Part shown: positions 1 through 7,971 of the stretch, piece by piece | Numbering within the stretch: position 1 is the stretch's first letter | How the letters are laid out: the number at the start of each line of letters is the position of its first letter | From: SZUA-368 sp028533045 | GTDB lineage: Bacteria > Spirochaetota > Spirochaetia > DSM-2461 | Assembly (NCBI GenBank): GCA_050031985.1 | Contig: JBNAIG010000028.1 | Coordinates: 124,001 to 188,000 of the forward strand | Direction: 5' to 3' | Length of the DNA stretch: 64,000 bases | Made by a program: the position numbers and the translations under genes | The notes under the pieces: generated by a model | What the model was told of the DNA's origin: nothing | Seen by the model: only the letters and a program-made list of their open reading frames with translations | Databases searched by the model: none

Positions 1-176
1 CGGAACTTTTCGAAGTGATGAACGAAGTTATTAAACCCATGCGTGACCGCTATGATGAACTCATGGTGGACAAGTCCTATATTGATGAAGTCCTTGTTAA
101 GGGGGCTCGGAAAGCCCGTGTTCTGGCGGGAGAAAAAATCTCTCACATGAGAAAAGTTATGGGAGTGGACGGTTAG
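1..176 (+). CDS. trpS: Tryptophanyl-tRNA synthetase, C-terminal end (partial)
   Basis: Open at the left edge; the reading frame starts at base 3 and gives 57 residues before a TAG at 174-176. The peptide has the pattern that closes class I TrpRS proteins: a helix with KPMRDRYDELM, then YIDEVLVKGARKAR and a short basic tail ending MRKVMGVDG. TrpRS charges tRNA-Trp in the cytoplasm. The catalytic HIGH and KMSKS motifs lie outside the window, so the call rests on the tail alone. The next gene begins at the base after this stop codon, so the two are probably co-transcribed. Confidence 0.8.
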   Translation, partial: ELFEVMNEVIKPMRDRYDELMVDKSYIDEVLVKGARKARVLAGEKISHMRKVMGVDG

Positions 177-536
177 ATGAGACGAAGCGAACACAATAAA
201 AGGGAAAAATACGGGGCCCGAGCCAAGGCTCTGTTGGAGGCTTTCTACTGGCAGCCTGAGGAAAAGGCTCTTCTGGAAATTATGGCGGACGAGTTTTTTA
301 CCATGCCCAATGCCCGGGAACTTCGCTGGAATGCGGTCCGGGAAGGGGTGGATTGTATTATTCTCAAGGAAAGGGAGATCGAATTCTCTCCCGATATCTA
401 CTCTCTCTTTGTTCGGGGACTAAAGGATGGCCTGGATTTTGAGGGGGAAAAGATTGAATCGCCCGAGGAAAAACTCTTTTCCCATGAAACGGGAAAGAAT
501 GTTCTTAAACAGCTGGACTCATACAAGATCGGCTAA
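177..536 (+). CDS. Hypothetical protein, 119 aa
   Basis: The ATG directly follows the trpS stop codon, which suggests translational coupling. The protein is charged and soluble, with no signal peptide or membrane segment. The first 30 residues are basic; a predicted helical stretch (KALLEIMADEFF) follows, and the C-terminal half is acidic. I do not recognise a family. Its last 18 bases overlap the tail of the convergent adenosine deaminase gene. The coding call is supported by the tight junction with trpS and by the absence of any competing frame in this stretch. Confidence 0.6.
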   Translation: MRRSEHNKREKYGARAKALLEAFYWQPEEKALLEIMADEFFTMPNARELRWNAVREGVDCIILKEREIEFSPDIYSLFVRGLKDGLDFEGEKIESPEEKLFSHETGKNVLKQLDSYKIG

Positions 537-1637
537 GCCAGCCTGAATGGCCTTCTCCGCTTTGGACAGGAGTTTTGCCTTGGGAGCGTTATTCAAAAAG
601 GACGCTCTTATGGTATTAAGGAGAAGGGTTAACATATCACTAAAACTCAGAGAGCTTCCTCTGTAGACATCTACATACTCTTGATTCAGTTCTACTTCGA
701 AGAGCAGGGGATCGTCCGTATTCAGAGTGAGAAAAACTCCCTTTTCCATGAGAGTGGAAATTGGGTGATTCTCCATTTTTGTCGCAAAGGTTTTTGTGAG
801 CAAATTGCTGGTGGGGCAGATTTCCAAAGGTATCTGTGATTCGGCCAAGTCTTCCATAATTTGTTCATTTTGGAAGGCACTTACTCCATGACCTATTCTC
901 TCCGGGTTAAGAAACTCCAGGGTTTCGTAGATCTGGGTATAGGGTGTTTCTTCTCCCGCATGGGCAACGTAGTGCAAACCGGCTGCTGTGGCTTTGGCGA
1001 AAACTTCCTTGTAGGTTTCGGGCAGGCCCGACTTTTCCGCCCCGCCCAACCCGATACCGAGTATTCGTGTTTTCTCTACTGTTCCCAGATAGCCGAGGAG
1101 CAGATTCAGGTTGTTCATGGCATTTTCCGGCCCAAAGGTCCGGGAGACATCAATGAATATTCCCGTTTCACGGCCTGTGGTCCGGGCTATTTCTTCCAGA
1201 CTGGCATCGAGGGAGGTCATCATCATGTTAAAGTCGAGTCCTCGCTTAACGAAGGAGGAAACGGCAAGATGTCCTTCCAGGTAGTGGATATTATTTCTCT
1301 CCATATAGGGGAGGATGGAATTTCCGATAAGAGCAAAATCCTCTTCTTCTTTGATAAAGGACTGTATGTTAAGAAATTGCTGAATCATTTCAGAAAGATT
1401 GGCTATTTTTTTGATACCAAGTACTTCTTTTAGGTCCTGTTCTGTTTTACATTCCGGATAGAGGGCGTATTTTTCATTCAGCTTAAGCAGGTCTGCGGCG
1501 GTCATGAGGGACTCTATGTGAATATGCAGTTCCGCTTTGGGGATTTTTGTGATAAATTCCTTAAACTGTTCGGGATTTTTACCTGATAGCTTTTCCTGTT
1601 CGGTGATTGTCCCGGCAAGCTTCATTATCTCATTCAT
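519..1637 (-). CDS. add: Adenosine deaminase family protein
   Basis: A 372-residue zinc-dependent deaminase of the ADA family, which hydrolyses adenosine to inosine in purine salvage. Visible metal and active-site motifs, in order: HxH at residues 38 and 40, GIGLGG, HAGEE near 227, ERIGHG near 248, LEICPTSN, and NTDDP near 306. One oddity is that the usual HxHxDG(S) motif reads HIHIES here: the acidic residue stays but the following glycine is lost, so substrate range may differ from classical adenosine deaminase. GGGAG 7 nt upstream supports the ATG at 1637. It lies 84 bp downstream of the TPR gene on the same strand and may share its transcript. Confidence 0.82.
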   Translation of the reverse strand: MNEIMKLAGTITEQEKLSGKNPEQFKEFITKIPKAELHIHIESLMTAADLLKLNEKYALYPECKTEQDLKEVLGIKKIANLSEMIQQFLNIQSFIKEEEDFALIGNSILPYMERNNIHYLEGHLAVSSFVKRGLDFNMMMTSLDASLEEIARTTGRETGIFIDVSRTFGPENAMNNLNLLLGYLGTVEKTRILGIGLGGAEKSGLPETYKEVFAKATAAGLHYVAHAGEETPYTQIYETLEFLNPERIGHGVSAFQNEQIMEDLAESQIPLEICPTSNLLTKTFATKMENHPISTLMEKGVFLTLNTDDPLLFEVELNQEYVDVYRGSSLSFSDMLTLLLNTIRASFLNNAPKAKLLSKAEKAIQAGLADLV

Positions 1638-1721
1638 ATATTACTCCCATCTCGGAAACATGGCTGGATTCATACTCATTGTTTATAAGTTTCGGCAGAG
1701 GAAGGGGAAACATTAATGGTC

Positions 1722-2447
1722 CTATCTAAAAGAAACGGCTTCATTTTCACTGACCGATCTTTCCAGTTGAACCTCAATTTTCTTCTGTATCTGAGAAAGT
1801 CTTGTACTGGCCGGATAAATTTCTCTGGCTCTGAGGATATCCTTGAGGGCGGCCTGATACTTTTTCTCCTTGAAGGAAAGAAGGGCACGACGTCGGATTG
1901 TATCATAACGGTTGGGAGAACGGCGGAGAACTCTATTGTAGTCCATTCGGGCAAAGTCAAAGGAACCGATCTTTTCATAGCAAAGGGCTCGGTAGTAGTA
2001 GGCGTCTTCCCTTTCATCGGCGAATTCCGGGAGGTAGGTTATGGCTTCTGTGTAGTCCTTGATGGCTTCTGCGTAGGATTCGCTAAAATAGTAGGTATTG
2101 GCACGGGCGTAATGGGCCATGGCATATTCCGGATCCAATTTGATAGCTTCGGAGTAGAAGGAAAGGGCTCTTTCATCTTCGTCCATCATACTAAGAGCCA
2201 ACCCGCAGTTAAACCAGGCTTTTTTATGGGAGGATTCGAGCTTGAGGGAATTCAGCCCGCATTCAAGGGACTTGGCATAGTTTCCCATAGAGTAGAGGCA
2301 GCTTCCCATTTCGAACCAGATTTCGTTGTTTTCACGATCCAGTTCTGCCGCTGCCATATAACATTCCAGAGCTTCACGGTACATGTCACTTCTGTGGTAG
2401 TTGTATGCATCGATTAATGTTTTATCTAGTTCATATTGCCGATTCAT
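1722..2447 (-). CDS. TPR-repeat protein
   Basis: A 241-residue protein made almost entirely of tetratricopeptide repeats: about five or six 34-residue units with the W/LxxG/A...Y...A...P spacing, for example AYNYHRSDMYREALECY, AWFNCGLALSMMDEDERAL and AHYARANTYYFSESYAEAI. TPRs are protein-interaction scaffolds; no catalytic domain is visible. There is no signal peptide, so a cytoplasmic place is likely. AGAGGA just upstream supports the ATG at 2447. The gene lies between a 133-bp heptamer array (upstream) and add (downstream). The partner is unknown. Confidence 0.8.
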   Translation of the reverse strand: MNRQYELDKTLIDAYNYHRSDMYREALECYMAAAELDRENNEIWFEMGSCLYSMGNYAKSLECGLNSLKLESSHKKAWFNCGLALSMMDEDERALSFYSEAIKLDPEYAMAHYARANTYYFSESYAEAIKDYTEAITYLPEFADEREDAYYYRALCYEKIGSFDFARMDYNRVLRRSPNRYDTIRRRALLSFKEKKYQAALKDILRAREIYPASTRLSQIQKKIEVQLERSVSENEAVSFR

Positions 2448-2540
2448 CTGATCCTCTGAACCTAAATGTATAACAAAAAAATAATATTATCAATTTTCTT
2501 TTAAAAAAAATCAAAAATCTGCCGATAGGGCGGAAAGCCT

Positions 2541-2673
2541 AAAGCGGAAAGCGGAAAGCGGAAAGCGGAAAGCGGAAAGCGGAAAGCGGAAAGCGGAAAG
2601 CGGAAAGCGGAAAGCGGAAAGCGGAAAGCGGAAAGCGGAAAGCGGAAAGCGGATGGCGGATGGCGGATGGCGG
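2541..2673. repeat. Heptamer tandem array, 16 x AAAGCGG plus 3 x ATGGCGG
   Basis: Sixteen perfect consecutive copies of AAAGCGG (2541-2652) are followed by three copies of the one-variant unit ATGGCGG (2653-2673). A degenerate unit precedes the array. It sits between the start of the TPR gene and the end of the EamA exporter gene. Because 7 is not a multiple of 3, every frame across it stays open, and long SAFRFPL-type open frames on the minus strand are artefacts. The same unit family recurs at 2726-2752 and 44874-44908. Confidence 0.95.
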
Positions 2674-2725
2674 AACGTGTTTGCTGGGGCAATAAGCACT
2701 AATAGGTCGCATAACCTACATTTCC

Positions 2726-2752
2726 GCTCTCAGCTTTCAGCTGTCTGCTTTA
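2726..2752. repeat. Degenerate heptamer repeats at the end of the EamA gene
   Basis: Four diverged heptamers in plus-strand order: GCTCTCA, GCTTTCA, GCTGTCT and GCTTTA. Read on the minus strand these are xGAxAGC units, the same family as the array 50 bp away. The stop codon of the EamA exporter (2737-2739) and its last residues ADS are inside these units, so the repeat supplies the end of the gene. Confidence 0.75.
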
Positions 2753-3612
2753 GGAGAGAGGTAGAGGAGTAGTACTCCGGTGAAGATAAGGGCGTAGCCC
2801 AGGAGGTGGAGGGGGGTGGCCGGTTCTCCCAGGAGGAGGATTCCCAGCAGGGCGGCGGTGAGCGGTTCTGACATGCCCAGGACAATGGCGTGGCCGGCGG
2901 GAATGGTTTTTACGGCCAGGTTATAGAGGGCGTAGGGGATGCTGGCTGTTAGGAGTCCCAGGAGAAGAAGGGGGGGGATGGCGGGGGCTGTGAGGATGAC
3001 CGGCCAGTTGGCTCCCGAGAGAAGAGGGAGAATCATCAAGCCGGAGAGGACCATGACCTGGGTGGTGACTTCCAGGGAGCCTTTGTATTTTTGGAGTCTT
3101 TTCATGGTGAGTCCGGTGGTACTCCAGCTTAGTCCTGCGCCCAGGGCATAGAGAAGGCCCGAAGGGGCGGTGAGGCCGTCCCAGTTTACGGCTCCCAGAA
3201 TCACCGAACCCACAAGAGTGAATAGTACGGAACGGAACCATTTTCCCGAGAGGGGGACTTTGTCTGTGAGACGTTCGAGAATCCCCGCAAAAAGGGGAGA
3301 GGAGCCTATATAAATCATGGTGCTGAGGCCGACTCCGATCCGGGATACGGCGGAGAAGAAGCAGGCTTGGGTGGAGACGAGGGCCAGGGCGCTGATGAAA
3401 AGGGTCGGGAGGCTTTCCCGGGGGGCTTTCATGAGATGTCTGACGTTTTTAGCTTGATAGGCCAGGAGGAAAAGGCCGCCTAGAAAGAGGCGGAAGGCGG
3501 CTATGGTAAGGGAGCCGATCTCTGTGGGAAGATAGGCGGCTATGGTGCCGGAAAATCCCCAGGTGATTCCGGCAAGAAGGGCGTAGGCCTGGGCTTTTTT
3601 AGGTGATGACAT
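2737..3612 (-). CDS. EamA/DMT-family transporter
   Basis: A 291-residue integral membrane protein with ten predicted helices in two homologous five-helix halves, as in the drug/metabolite transporter superfamily (EamA, RhaT, YdcZ relatives). It begins YALLAGITWGFSGTIAAYL and the second half holds WSTTGLTMKRL and PLTAALLGILLLGEP, typical EamA patterns. The substrate cannot be read from sequence. I chose the ATG at 3612 because GGGAGG lies 5-6 nt before it; an upstream in-frame extension lacks a ribosome site and runs inside dus. It overlaps the 3' end of dus by 14 bp, so the two form an operon. The C-terminus lies in heptamer repeat DNA. Confidence 0.85.
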   Translation of the reverse strand: MSSPKKAQAYALLAGITWGFSGTIAAYLPTEIGSLTIAAFRLFLGGLFLLAYQAKNVRHLMKAPRESLPTLFISALALVSTQACFFSAVSRIGVGLSTMIYIGSSPLFAGILERLTDKVPLSGKWFRSVLFTLVGSVILGAVNWDGLTAPSGLLYALGAGLSWSTTGLTMKRLQKYKGSLEVTTQVMVLSGLMILPLLSGANWPVILTAPAIPPLLLLGLLTASIPYALYNLAVKTIPAGHAIVLGMSEPLTAALLGILLLGEPATPLHLLGYALIFTGVLLLYLSPKADS

Positions 3613-4573
3613 TTTGTTCCTCCCGGTGTTGGGCAAAGTATTCCCTATAGTATTGATCCATCTCTTCGGCGCTTTTCGCGTTGGCAATTTTGCTGGCGTG
3701 CAGGTGGTAGCCGAATCGGAGGTTTTCGCTAAAGTAGAGGCTGAAGCGGCGGGCCCGGGTTTTGTGGAATTCCGGGGGCTGATGAAGCTGAAGGAGTTCG
3801 TAAAACCGGTCCCAGCACTCTTCCAGGTCTATTTGATGGGGGGCCTGGTCTTTTAGGAGGGCGAAGAACCAGGGTTGGCGGGTCGCCTGGCGGCCTATCA
3901 TGGTGCCTCCGGGCTGTTGCTTCTCCCGGCATAGTTTGTATTCGGCGGGGCTGTTTATATGGCCGTTGGCCACAACGGGGATGTTCAGTTCTCTTTGGAG
4001 GAGGCCTATGTACTCTTTTCGGGGGATCCGGGCGGCTTTTTCCTTGCGTGTTTTAGGATGGAGCACGAGAAAATCGGCTCCCGCCTGCTCCAGGGAGGAG
4101 GCAAAGGAGATGAGTGCTTCCCCGTCTTCCCGTTCTCCCAGTCTGAGTTTAGCGGAGACGGCTATTTCCGGCGGCAGGGCGTCGCGGAGGCTTTTGACAA
4201 GTTCCGCCGCTTTTGTCCGGTCCCTCATGAGGGCGCAGCCGGCTTTTACCTTTATAATGTGGGGGGCGGAGCATCCCATGTTTATGTCGATTCCCGCCGG
4301 ATTCAGCCGGGCTAGTTTGAGGGCTGAGGCTGTCATGTCCTCCCGGTCGGCTCCTATGAGCTGGAAAATTACTTTGTCCGATCCCGGTTCGACCGAGTCA
4401 TAGTATTTTTCCAGCGGTCCTCCCTGGCGGTAGAGCCGGGCGTCTATCATTTCCGAGTAGAAGAGGTCGCAGCCTCCGTAATGATCTATGAGCAGGCGGA
4501 AACCGGCGTGGGTCAGGTCGGCCATGGGAGCGAGGATGAGGGGGTGATTGTCCGGGGTAAATAGGGGCTTCAT
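3599..4573 (-). CDS. dus: tRNA-dihydrouridine synthase
   Basis: A 324-residue FMN-dependent Dus protein, which reduces specific uridines in tRNA to dihydrouridine. Motifs in order: LAPMADLTHAGFR at the N-terminus (FMN binding), DINMGCSAP, then the catalytic cysteine in KAGCALM, SAKLRLG, VLHPKTR with the conserved histidine, VVANGHI, and MIGRQATRQPWFF near the FMN phosphate site. The subfamily (A, B or C) is not clear. GGAG upstream supports the ATG at 4573. It heads an operon with the EamA exporter, and its upstream region holds three strong hairpins. Confidence 0.9.
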   Translation of the reverse strand: MKPLFTPDNHPLILAPMADLTHAGFRLLIDHYGGCDLFYSEMIDARLYRQGGPLEKYYDSVEPGSDKVIFQLIGADREDMTASALKLARLNPAGIDINMGCSAPHIIKVKAGCALMRDRTKAAELVKSLRDALPPEIAVSAKLRLGEREDGEALISFASSLEQAGADFLVLHPKTRKEKAARIPRKEYIGLLQRELNIPVVANGHINSPAEYKLCREKQQPGGTMIGRQATRQPWFFALLKDQAPHQIDLEECWDRFYELLQLHQPPEFHKTRARRFSLYFSENLRFGYHLHASKIANAKSAEEMDQYYREYFAQHREEQNVIT

Positions 4574-4607
4574 TTAATCTCCGGCGCACAGAATAGCACG
4601 GCGGGGG

Positions 4608-4743
4608 GGCCTTCTCCAATAGGGGAAGGCCGATTTCTAAAGGGGGGAGGTGCGTTAGGGATAGGAGGGGCGCGAAGCGGTCTGAAGGGGGGAGCCCTTT
4701 AGACGGAACCCCCGCATAGCCCGGCCCCGGCTGCAAGCCGGGG
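4608..4743. promoter_or_regulatory. Three consecutive strong hairpins between divergent genes
   Basis: Three separate perfect or near-perfect stem-loops lie in 136 bp between dus and the cyclic-di-GMP sensor. Hairpin 1: arms 4608-4617 and 4622-4631, 10 bp, loop AATA. Hairpin 2: arms 4680-4689 and 4695-4704, 10 bp with one G.T pair, loop GGGAG. Hairpin 3: arms 4725-4731 and 4737-4743, 7 bp of CCCCGGC, loop TGCAA. None is followed by a T-run, so they are not simple terminators. They could form a structured leader of dus mRNA (minus strand), a mobile intergenic repeat, or protein-binding sites. Confidence 0.6.
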
Positions 4744-4768
4744 AAACGCCCCAAATAGGCGTGAAAAA

Positions 4769-4797
4769 TTGACTTTTGCGACGGGGGAGCTTAGAAT
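4769..4797 (+). promoter_or_regulatory. Sigma-70-type promoter of the LacI-domain GGDEF/EAL sensor
   Basis: TTGACT (4769-4774) and TAGAAT (4792-4797) are separated by exactly 17 bp. Transcription would begin near 4804, just downstream of a possible ATG at 4801. This argues that the working start is the next in-frame ATG at 4846, which has AGGAAG 5 nt before it. Confidence 0.7.
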
Positions 4798-4845
4798 TTA
4801 ATGACTACCAGCAGCGGGAGTCCCAGGGTGAATCAGGAAGTAAAA

Positions 4846-7800
4846 ATGAAAGGTATCGGGTGTTTTCTTGGTACGTTGACCAGTCCCTATCATAACAGTA
4901 TTTTAAACGGCGCCTCCGATCACGCCCTTTCTCGGGGGTACAGTTTTTACGGGTATTCGGGGCAGCGAATCGGCACGCCCGACCCTTCTCAAAGTATTAA
5001 AGCGGAGATTTTTAAGTTTGTTAATCCCTCCCTTATGCAGGGGATTCTTTTTCCCGTAACTCTGGCACAGTATATGAGCCGGGAGGAGCTGGCCCGTTTT
5101 TTTGACGAGTTTAAGGGTGTCGAAAAGGTGACGATTTCCGGTGATATGAAGGATTACTCCAATGTGGTGGCCGACAATAAGGCGGGTATGATGAGCATGG
5201 CCCGTCATTTGGTGGAAGAGCACTCCTTTGAAAATTATGTTTTGATTCGGGCGATTGAGACCAATATTGTTTCGAATCTGAGGGAAGAGGGGCTTTTGGA
5301 GGTTTTCCGGGATAAGGGGATTGACCCGGAGGCGCATCTGACGATTTTTCATGAGAAGATTGAGGAGTTGTCCGGGAGAATTGTGGCCCACCGCATTGTT
5401 GAGGAGAAGGTGCCTTGCGATTGCATTGTCTGCGTGAACGACGGGATTGCTCTGGAATGTATGAAAACCCTAAAAGACATGGGGATTTCCGTTCCGGAAG
5501 ATATAGCTGTTGTGAGTTATCAGGGGCGCTTCGAAAGTCTTTTTTCTTCTCCTCCTTTAACAACGGTAGATGAAGATCCCTACTTGCAGGGGGAACTGGC
5601 GGCGAAAGAGTTGATTGACCGTATTGAAAGGGGCGGCGGTGAGGTGCGTGACATTTTTGTTCCGGCCACTTTGGAAATCCGGAACTCCTGCGGCTGCAAG
5701 GGGCGCTATGTACCCCGGGATAGGGAAACTTTTCATGAGGAGAGGGGATTTTATACTCTTTCGGAGATGAGAACCCGGGCTCTTGAGGAAGCTATGCAAA
5801 TAGACCGGGAGGGAACTCAGGAGAAGCTGAACGAAAATGCCCTGGATGAACTGGATATGATTTACAAGGTGGAGTCCTGGATGCTGGTGGACCGGATGAT
5901 AGAGCTTTTTAGGCGAATCGGTTATTTTCGCATAGACAACACGGATTTGAAGATGGCTGTGGACTATCTGAATCAGTATATCTTCCTTAAGCACTGTTAT
6001 ATTGTGACTTTTGACAGGGAGGAGCCTCCCTTTAACAGGGGGACGATTGAAATTGCCTTCCATGACGGCCAGTTTGAAGAGTTGGATAAGGAAGAGAAGG
6101 ATATTGATCCGGCCGTTCTCATTCCGGAGAAGCTTCTTTCTCATAAAGAGCCCTGTTCCTATATTATAGAGATGCTGGTTTGGAACGGCGCGGCCCTGGG
6201 ATATATTATTTTTGATCGTTCCATGCGGGCGTTGAAGATTTTTGAGGCAATCAAAAATATTATTAGCGCGTCCCTTCAGACAAGAAATAATGTGCAGAGT
6301 CTTAAGATGGCCAACGAGCGGTTTCACGATATTGCCATAAGTACCTCCGACTGGATTTGGGAGGTGGATGAGGATTTAAATTTCACCTATTGTTCGGGCG
6401 AAGCGAAAACGGTGATTGGATACTCTACGGAAGAGTTGATGGGCAAGTCTCTCTTCTCCTTTTTGCGGGATGATGAGAAGGAGTATAAGTCCATTCTTAT
6501 TGAGCACTTTATCAATAAGCGGAAGGCTTTTGAAAATAAGGAGAACTGGAACCTGAATCGCTTTAACCAGCCCGTGGCTCTGACTATTTCGGGCAGGCCG
6601 ATTTATAATGGGGAGGGGAAGTTTCGCGGCTACCGGGGGGCATTCAAGGATATTACACAAAAGAAGCTTTCCGAAGAGAAAATTGCCCATATGGCTTATT
6701 TTGACCAGCTTACGGGGCTTCCCAACCGAGCTCTGTTTATGGAGAGGCTAAATCATACTATTCGCGATTCGGGGCGGGTCGGAAATTACGCGGCGGTTCT
6801 GTTTCTTGATTTGGATAGGTTTAAAAACCTTAACGATACCCTGGGCCATGCCTATGGGGATGAATTGCTTCTTCAGGTGGGCGTCCGGATTCAGGATCAG
6901 ATTCGCGAGTCCGATACGGTGGCCCGCATTGGGGGAGACGAGTTTGCTGTGCTTCTTACCAATTTGAGCGGCCAGGGCGGGGTGAGCCGGGTGGCGCGGA
7001 ATATTGTCTCCGCCCTTTCGGAAAATTATCTTATTAACGGCCAGTCCTTCTACTTTACGGCCAGCATTGGGATCTCTCTTTTTCCCGAAGACGGTTCTAC
7101 TTCGGATATTTTATTGAAAAAAGCGGACACTGCTATGTATGAGGCCAAGGATGAGGGGAAAAACCGATTCTTCTTTTACCAGGCCAATATGGATGTTAGG
7201 AGTAAGGAACGATTGAAGTTGGAGACTCTTATGCACGACGCGCTGGAGCAGAAGGAATTTGTCCTTTACTATCAGCCTATTGTTCGGGCCGACTCGCAGG
7301 AGTTGGTATTTTTCGAAGCCCTGCTCAGATGGAAAAATCCCGATGCCGGATGGATCTCGCCGGAGACTTTTATTTCTATTGCCGAAGAGAACGGTCAGAT
7401 TGAGAAGATAGGGATGTATGTCTTTGAAGAGTCGGTGAGGCAGATTCGGGAGTGGAAGGATAAATTCGGCTTTAACCTGAAGATTTCGATTAACTTTTCT
7501 GCCAAGCAGCTGTCGGATAAAAAAATCATTCCCAAGCTTAAGGCTATTCTGGAAAAATACGCTGTTTCCGGGGAGGATATTCATATTGAGATTACCGAAT
7601 CCATTATTCTGAAGAATGAGGACTATATTATTGCCACTCTAAATGAGTTAAGGGAGCAGGGCTTTTCCATTTTTCTCGATGACTTTGGGACGGGGTACTC
7701 CTCCATGAGTTATCTTCAAAGGCTTCCCATTGATGCGGTGAAAATCGATAAATCCTTTGTTATGAATATGATTGAACAGAAGCAGTCCAGGATTCTCGCC

Positions 7801-7971
7801 AAGACTATTCTTGATATGTCCCGAAATCTGGAGTATTCCGTTATAGCCGAAGGGGTGGAAACGGAGGAGGCCGTGGAAATGTTAAAGAATTGGGGCTGCG
7901 ATTACCTGCAGGGTTTCCTTTTTTCCCGGCCCATTCCTGTGGCAGAGGTGGAGAAGCGCTATTTTAACTAG
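4846..7971 (+). CDS. LacI-type sugar-binding / PAS / GGDEF / EAL cyclic-di-GMP sensor
   Basis: A 1041-residue signalling protein. Residues 1-275 resemble the ligand domain of LacI-type regulators (periplasmic-binding fold, VPEDIAVVSYQ motif) without the DNA-binding headpiece, closing with a CxC motif (SCGCKG) near 282. A linker leads to a PAS domain (about 490-610), a GGDEF domain with intact RIGGDEF near 693 and an RxxD inhibitory site five residues before it, and an EAL domain (about 800-1035) with EALLRW, DDFGTGYSS, KIDKSF and AEGVET intact. No signal peptide or membrane helix is seen, so the ligand is probably cytoplasmic. Both the cyclase and the phosphodiesterase could be active. The start is set by AGGAAG and by the promoter position. 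The 3' end overlaps the convergent lyase gene by 8 bp, hinting at a sugar-linked role. Confidence 0.85.
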   Translation: MKGIGCFLGTLTSPYHNSILNGASDHALSRGYSFYGYSGQRIGTPDPSQSIKAEIFKFVNPSLMQGILFPVTLAQYMSREELARFFDEFKGVEKVTISGDMKDYSNVVADNKAGMMSMARHLVEEHSFENYVLIRAIETNIVSNLREEGLLEVFRDKGIDPEAHLTIFHEKIEELSGRIVAHRIVEEKVPCDCIVCVNDGIALECMKTLKDMGISVPEDIAVVSYQGRFESLFSSPPLTTVDEDPYLQGELAAKELIDRIERGGGEVRDIFVPATLEIRNSCGCKGRYVPRDRETFHEERGFYTLSEMRTRALEEAMQIDREGTQEKLNENALDELDMIYKVESWMLVDRMIELFRRIGYFRIDNTDLKMAVDYLNQYIFLKHCYIVTFDREEPPFNRGTIEIAFHDGQFEELDKEEKDIDPAVLIPEKLLSHKEPCSYIIEMLVWNGAALGYIIFDRSMRALKIFEAIKNIISASLQTRNNVQSLKMANERFHDIAISTSDWIWEVDEDLNFTYCSGEAKTVIGYSTEELMGKSLFSFLRDDEKEYKSILIEHFINKRKAFENKENWNLNRFNQPVALTISGRPIYNGEGKFRGYRGAFKDITQKKLSEEKIAHMAYFDQLTGLPNRALFMERLNHTIRDSGRVGNYAAVLFLDLDRFKNLNDTLGHAYGDELLLQVGVRIQDQIRESDTVARIGGDEFAVLLTNLSGQGGVSRVARNIVSALSENYLINGQSFYFTASIGISLFPEDGSTSDILLKKADTAMYEAKDEGKNRFFFYQANMDVRSKERLKLETLMHDALEQKEFVLYYQPIVRADSQELVFFEALLRWKNPDAGWISPETFISIAEENGQIEKIGMYVFEESVRQIREWKDKFGFNLKISINFSAKQLSDKKIIPKLKAILEKYAVSGEDIHIEITESIILKNEDYIIATLNELREQGFSIFLDDFGTGYSSMSYLQRLPIDAVKIDKSFVMNMIEQKQSRILAKTILDMSRNLEYSVIAEGVETEEAVEMLKNWGCDYLQGFLFSRPIPVAEVEKRYFN

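Noticed and set aside
861..1433. A 190-residue plus-strand open frame
   Set aside because: Antisense to the adenosine deaminase gene with its full motif set; no ribosome site or family match.
2501..2699. Minus-strand open frames of about 60 residues with SAFRFPL repeats
   Set aside because: They arise from the 7-bp tandem array, which stays open in every frame; no ribosome site or family likeness.
4398..4754. Minus-strand 118-residue frame across the three hairpins
   Set aside because: It would overlap dus out of frame, has proline/arginine-rich low-complexity composition, and includes the hairpin DNA.
4801..4845. ATG 4801 as the start of the LacI-domain sensor
   Set aside because: It lies within a few bases of the likely transcript start and lacks a ribosome site; ATG 4846 has both position and AGGAAG in its favour.
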